Assembly (NCBI GenBank): GCA_037074615.1
Contig: CM073515.1
Span: forward strand, 12,237,001-12,301,000
Length of the DNA: 64,000 nucleotides
Source of the DNA: Leucaena leucocephala
Lineage: Eukaryota; Streptophyta; Magnoliopsida; Fabales; Fabaceae
Reading direction: 5' to 3'
Shown: piece by piece, positions 59,957-64,000 of the stretch
Layout: each line of letters opens with the position of its first letter
How positions within the stretch are numbered: position 1 is the first letter of the stretch
The notes under the pieces: generated by a model
Seen by the model: only the letters and a program-made list of their open reading frames with translations
The model's database searches: none
What the model was told of the DNA's origin: nothing
Made by a program: the position numbers and the translations under genes

Positions 59957-61414
59957 CACCTAACAACACTTATACTATACTCCCAAAAGCAAGTAAACTT
60001 CACTTTTGTGAAAACTATAGTTTTGCTTCCAAAACCATGGTTGTGTCAAGAAGTGCTTTAAAAAAATTTACATATTTGGATACTATATTTTAAAACCATA
60101 GTTTTGATTTCTTATTTTTTTTTTTTTACATAGCCAAACATGCACAATACTATTATTGTTTTTGGCACAAACAATATTATTTTTTTTGTTATAAAAAATT
60201 TTAAAAAAGGGTTGGGTTCACCTACGATCTAAGAGTAAGACAAAGTCTCCCTTCCTCCTAAGCGATACCAATATCGAGCAGGGCGAGCCGTCTATTACCC
60301 TCAGGCGTAAACCTATGTACCTAAGAGTTAGGATGCCTTCCCAAGCACTACAATTGGAACCACAACAAAGTGATACTCCCTAAATATCAAACACACTTTA
60401 AATAGTCACACGTCTCACCCATCGCCAGCTAGTTGAACAATACTATTATTTATGATTTTTTTTGTCCACCCGATTTACTAGAATTTAGCCCCGACTATAT
60501 TTAGATCCGACCTGCATCGCGCAACTAGCTATGGTGGGCGAGTCTCCTAACAGAAATTTTATAAATATACCAAGGCTCAAATTCAAAATCTCATTTAAGT
60601 GATATTAAATTACTTATTACTCTGACTAACTTCTATTGATTATTATTTATGATTATGATTTGTCTATAGCCTGCATTATTCAAAGTCAATGGCCTGCTGA
60701 TGAGCTGGCGTTATCTCACTTTATCGGCCCAATAACTATCACGTAAGCTGCCGGGTGCATCTCCACAAATTCGTTACCACATATATTCCTTCAATCCTAT
60801 TATGTCACTTCAAACATATTTTATATAAATAAATAAAATTTAAAAATTATTAAGTATTTATAGAATTCAAAATTTTTTAATTTTATCCTTATTTACTATA
60901 CCTTATACTCTGTCTAGTATTTATTACAGAAATTAATTAATTATATATATATATATATATAATTAAATAAATTAGTTAATTATGGTAGATCTAATTGCTC
61001 AAGATTATATACTCTTAAATCTATTCAAATTAATCAATTAATTCTTATATTATTTATAATTAATTAATTTATTTAATTTTTAAATCTATCTAAAAAAATT
61101 AATTAACTCTTATAATTAGAATAAAAAACGGAAACAATGTCAATATAATATTAAATGAAAGATAAAATGATATATTCATATAAAAAAACAATTCTATGCC
61201 CTATAAATAGGACCAAAGAATTATATATATATATATATATATAACTAAAATAGCTAACGAATGAAGATGAATCATGAGAAGAATAAAGCAACCTGCACTA
61301 CCTTGTAATCTCGGATGAAAATGGGGACAATTTTTATTTTTACAACAAAATTAAGAATACAATAATGATAGCAATAATTGATGCATCGTTCCCTACTCCA
61401 GGGGACCTTTTCAA
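59957..61414. other. Intergenic sequence downstream of MATE gene
   Basis: No gene seen. About 60205-60550 is more G/C-rich than its surroundings (CACCTACGATCTAAGAG.., CGCGCAACTAGCTATGGTGG) and may be an old repeat that I cannot name. (TA)n runs lie near 60943-60960 and 61224-61242. Confidence 0.45.
61333..61338 (-). terminator. Candidate poly(A) signal of MATE gene
   Basis: AATAAA on the minus strand about 77 nt past the stop codon. In such AT-rich sequence the motif can arise by chance. Confidence 0.4.
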
Positions 61415-63852
61415 TTACGGTTGTGGTGAATGGGAGGCGTCTATGGAATCGCTGGTGTTAGGGGTGAACCACTTGTTCACTCTGGAGCTCGCCATCTTGG
61501 CCTGCAATTTCCCAAATAGAAAAACTATTAATAAGCACTAACATAAGCTTGTTCCTTCTAACTCAACCAAAAACCATGAAGCTTGCTCCTATCCAACACA
61601 TTCGTACGTACCTCGTTGTCCCAATCACATCTTGCTGTTATGACGATCAGAAGGAGTGTCTGAATTCCCGTACCACCGAATATCATTCCGCCCCAAATGC
61701 CCTGTTAGTGCAAAAAATTACAACATAACAATTATTCCTCTAATCCTGTTTATAAGACAGAGGGAGAGGGAGATAAAATTTTATTTTAGTTTTATTTACA
61801 AGGTAAAGAGAGAAATTTTGTATCAACAGTTGGTGTAGCCTGCCAGATTTCTGTACGTATATGCACATACACATACCTCGAAACCAAGCTTGAAAACCCA
61901 TCCCATGACAAATCCAAGGGGGAGCCCAACGATGTAGTAGCAGCCTAAATTTATATATGCTACTGATGCTTGCCATCCGGAACCAACAGCCACTCCTACA
62001 TGCATTTACCAATGATCATCAGCCAAGAGTCTGTGTGTGTCTGTGGATGCCATCTGAATATATATATGTATGGACATTGTATAGAAGAGAATTAATTATT
62101 TTAAAATCCAATAACAATTGAGTAGTTTGTAATAACAAGTCATACGATAAAAATAACAACATATTTATACTATCCACTTGTTATTGTGACTATTTAAAAA
62201 TTAAATTTTTTTTTAGGACCTTTGATTAATTCTCCCTAAATATTTTGACCTGACAAGACTGGTTGAACGCTATTGAGAAGTATGGTGACGGCCAAGAGGA
62301 TGTCCATACGATCCACGGCCTCAAGTACATCTAAACTGGTCGTGAATATGTAGGCAAGCTGGTCGTGTAATCCCATAACTAATGCGCAAAATAACAGCCC
62401 TATCATTGTTGATTCTGCAACTGATACTTGGGTTGCAAACTTTGCTCCTTTCCAATTCCCAGCTCCCAGCTCGTTCGCCACCCTTACCCTATCGTATGTC
62501 AACATCAATATAATCCATTCGTCATTTACATACGCCACTACATAATTTATGTAAAACTTTGGAAAAGAGGGATTAAAACCGCATGTACCCGGTACCGGCG
62601 AAGAAAGCGAGAGGAATCATCATTTCCCATCCGTTTATAGTCATACTGCATGCAGAACAAAAGGATGACAAATGCCCAGTAAGGATCTTAAGTTCAATAT
62701 ATACTTGAAACACGTGCATGTGAGCGAGGCCCACAACTTAATTTAAAACTGACCATACTGATAGCGCATCAACCGCAACTGTGGCGTTCTTGAGATTCCC
62801 CGTCATCAGTATGAGGATCCTATAGTACCAGTTCTCTAAACTGCATCCATCACCCTCTCAATTATTTCCTCTTATGTCAAGTACATTAATTAAGAGAGAG
62901 AGAGAGAGAGCAGACCATAGCATGAGCCCACTGGCGGCAGAGAGCTTGAGAAATTCCCAGAGCCCAGAGAAGGCTTCCATGGAGAAACCGGTCCAAGTCA
63001 AAGGGCATCCACCGTAAGCCACATAGGCATACATGCCGAACACCAGTATCCACCACGAGACGTCCAGAGAAATAGCCGCACCCACCACTCCAACGTCCCA
63101 AACGTATACCAGAAGCCAACTCGTGAGCACATTGACCACAAGACCCGCCAATGAGACCCACGCAATGACATATGTCTTGAGCTGGCACTGTAGGAACCTT
63201 TGGAGTGGGAACTGAAACGCGAAACTGAAGTGCAACGGTATGAGCCACAGAGCCACCACGCCAGACTCCACCGCCACCTCATCCTGCTGCCCCAACAATC
63301 TCAGAATAGGGGTCGCAAACACGTACAGCGGCAACAAGAAGAAGCAGCACACAAACAGAACTATCCAAGACCTCTGCATGTATATCCCCAACATGTGGTA
63401 TCTCTTTGCCCCAAACGCCTGCCCGCACAGTGTCTCCAGTGCGCTCGCCATTCCTAGCTAAATAATATACAACAAGTAGAATAATATATATTAATTAAAT
63501 TGATAATAATAGTGGGAAATTGGCAGAGAAATATATTAAAGTCTCGCGATCAACTAATTAAGCATACCAGGAGGCCGAAGTTGAAGCCGACGATGACGGA
63601 GTTGGCGATGGATATGGAAGCAAGCTGAACATCTCCGAGGTGACCGGCGAAGGCTTGGGTGACGACGTTCATGGTGAATGACGCCACGCGGCTGAAGATA
63701 GACGGACCCACGATCAGCCATAGCTTCTTGGATTCCATCCACACCTTGGTTCCAAATTTATCTTCTTCATTCAAAGACTCTGGCAACAGAGGCTGCCTGA
63801 GGTCGCCATTCTTATCTTCGTCGCCGCCGCCGTCTCTGTTAACGCTCTTCAT
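61415..63852 (-). CDS. MATE family (DTX/DETOXIFICATION) efflux transporter, intact, 8 exons
   Basis: Multi-pass membrane antiporter that exports organic cations, flavonoids or toxins in exchange for H+ (family knowledge; substrate unknown). Exons: 63852-63568, 63457-62916, 62840-62754, 62645-62589, 62488-62250, 61995-61877, 61701-61612, 61501-61415. All introns are GT..AG and the exons sum to 1506 bp, 501 residues plus stop. The soluble N-terminus carries RQPLLPE. Family signatures are visible: AGHLGDVQLAS, LGMASALETLCGQAFGAKRY, MQRSWIVLF, PLQRFLQCQ, LENWYYRILILMTGNL, RVANELGAGN, VAVGSGWQASVAYINLGCYY and TARCDWDNEA. Twelve hydrophobic segments can be counted, from about residue 46 (LWLIVGPSIF) to about 465 (GIQTLLLIVI). 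Length is normal for plant DTX proteins, closest by impression to the DTX21-29 group. The start is the first ATG, with a TATA box about 65 bp upstream. The second intron holds a (GA)n run. Confidence 0.95.
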
Positions 63853-63914
63853 GGTCGGAATGGAAGACGCACTTGTCCAAACTAGAATGCGGAGTGCTGT
63901 ACCACGTCTCTTGA

Positions 63915-63923
63915 TATTATATA
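63915..63923 (-). promoter_or_regulatory. TATA box of MATE gene
   Basis: On the minus strand the sequence reads TTTATATAATATC about 65 bp upstream of the ATG at 63852. The spacing suits a short 5' untranslated region of about 30-40 bp. Confidence 0.65.
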
Positions 63924-64000
63924 AACGTAGGCCAGTGCTGCCGTCGGAGTTTCACATTGAAGCCTGGAACCTTCTCATAGGGGGAAGGAGAAAACCTTCT

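Noticed and set aside
62886..63457. Overlapping open frames in other frames across MATE exon 2
   Set aside because: They are shadows of the real exon, which has family motifs and correct splice sites.

Overview
This window looks like repeat-rich euchromatin of a flowering plant, most likely a eudicot. The reasons are an AT-rich background with spliced genes using GT/AG introns, a TIR-NBS-LRR (TNL) resistance gene (a class rare or absent in grasses), a plant-type MATE transporter, and plant LTR retrotransposons, CACTA, hAT, PIF/Harbinger and Stowaway-like elements plus an integrated caulimovirid-like sequence. I cannot name the species. Only one protein-coding gene appears intact: an eight-exon MATE efflux transporter on the minus strand at the right edge (61415-63852), whose exons join in frame to 501 residues.

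Layout. 1-1857 is the end of an LTR whose edge falls inside the LRR exon of a decayed TNL gene (1858-4462, minus strand). A second LTR-type sequence begins at 4510 and is split by a CACTA transposon (7096-16088) and a Harbinger-like element (18416-21414). The CACTA element carries a broken Transposase_24/TNPA-like gene, itself split by a 3.65-kb LTR (8028-11675, exact 5-bp target-site duplication). It also contains a fragment of the LRR region of a different, CNL-type resistance gene. The Harbinger-like element carries two exons of a CYP71/PPWD1-type WD40-cyclophilin gene.

24030-33322 is a long hAT element with a degenerate Ac-like transposase. It is split by a 5.2-kb LTR (24719-29960, exact duplication ACTCG), which in turn holds a hAT MITE and a related LTR copy in inverted orientation. 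33557-36923 is another solo LTR of the same family as 1-1857 and 8028-11675 (exact duplication AAATC). 38264-44646 is a complete but inactive Ty1-copia element with 338-bp LTRs.

The right third holds a copia integrase fragment (about 46620-46829), an LTR-type sequence with a CAAT/TATA promoter (47171 onward), a Stowaway-like MITE (50920-50999), a second CACTA remnant with DUF4218/DUF4216 coding sequence (about 51440-54243), a decayed endogenous pararetrovirus (about 54260-57850), a hAT MITE (59385-59948) and then the MATE gene.

The main interest is the order of nested insertions, most supported by target-site duplications readable by eye, and two independent captures of host gene fragments by DNA transposons. 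I saw no CRISPR array, rRNA or convincing tRNA gene, and nothing I could defend as a wholly new kind of system.
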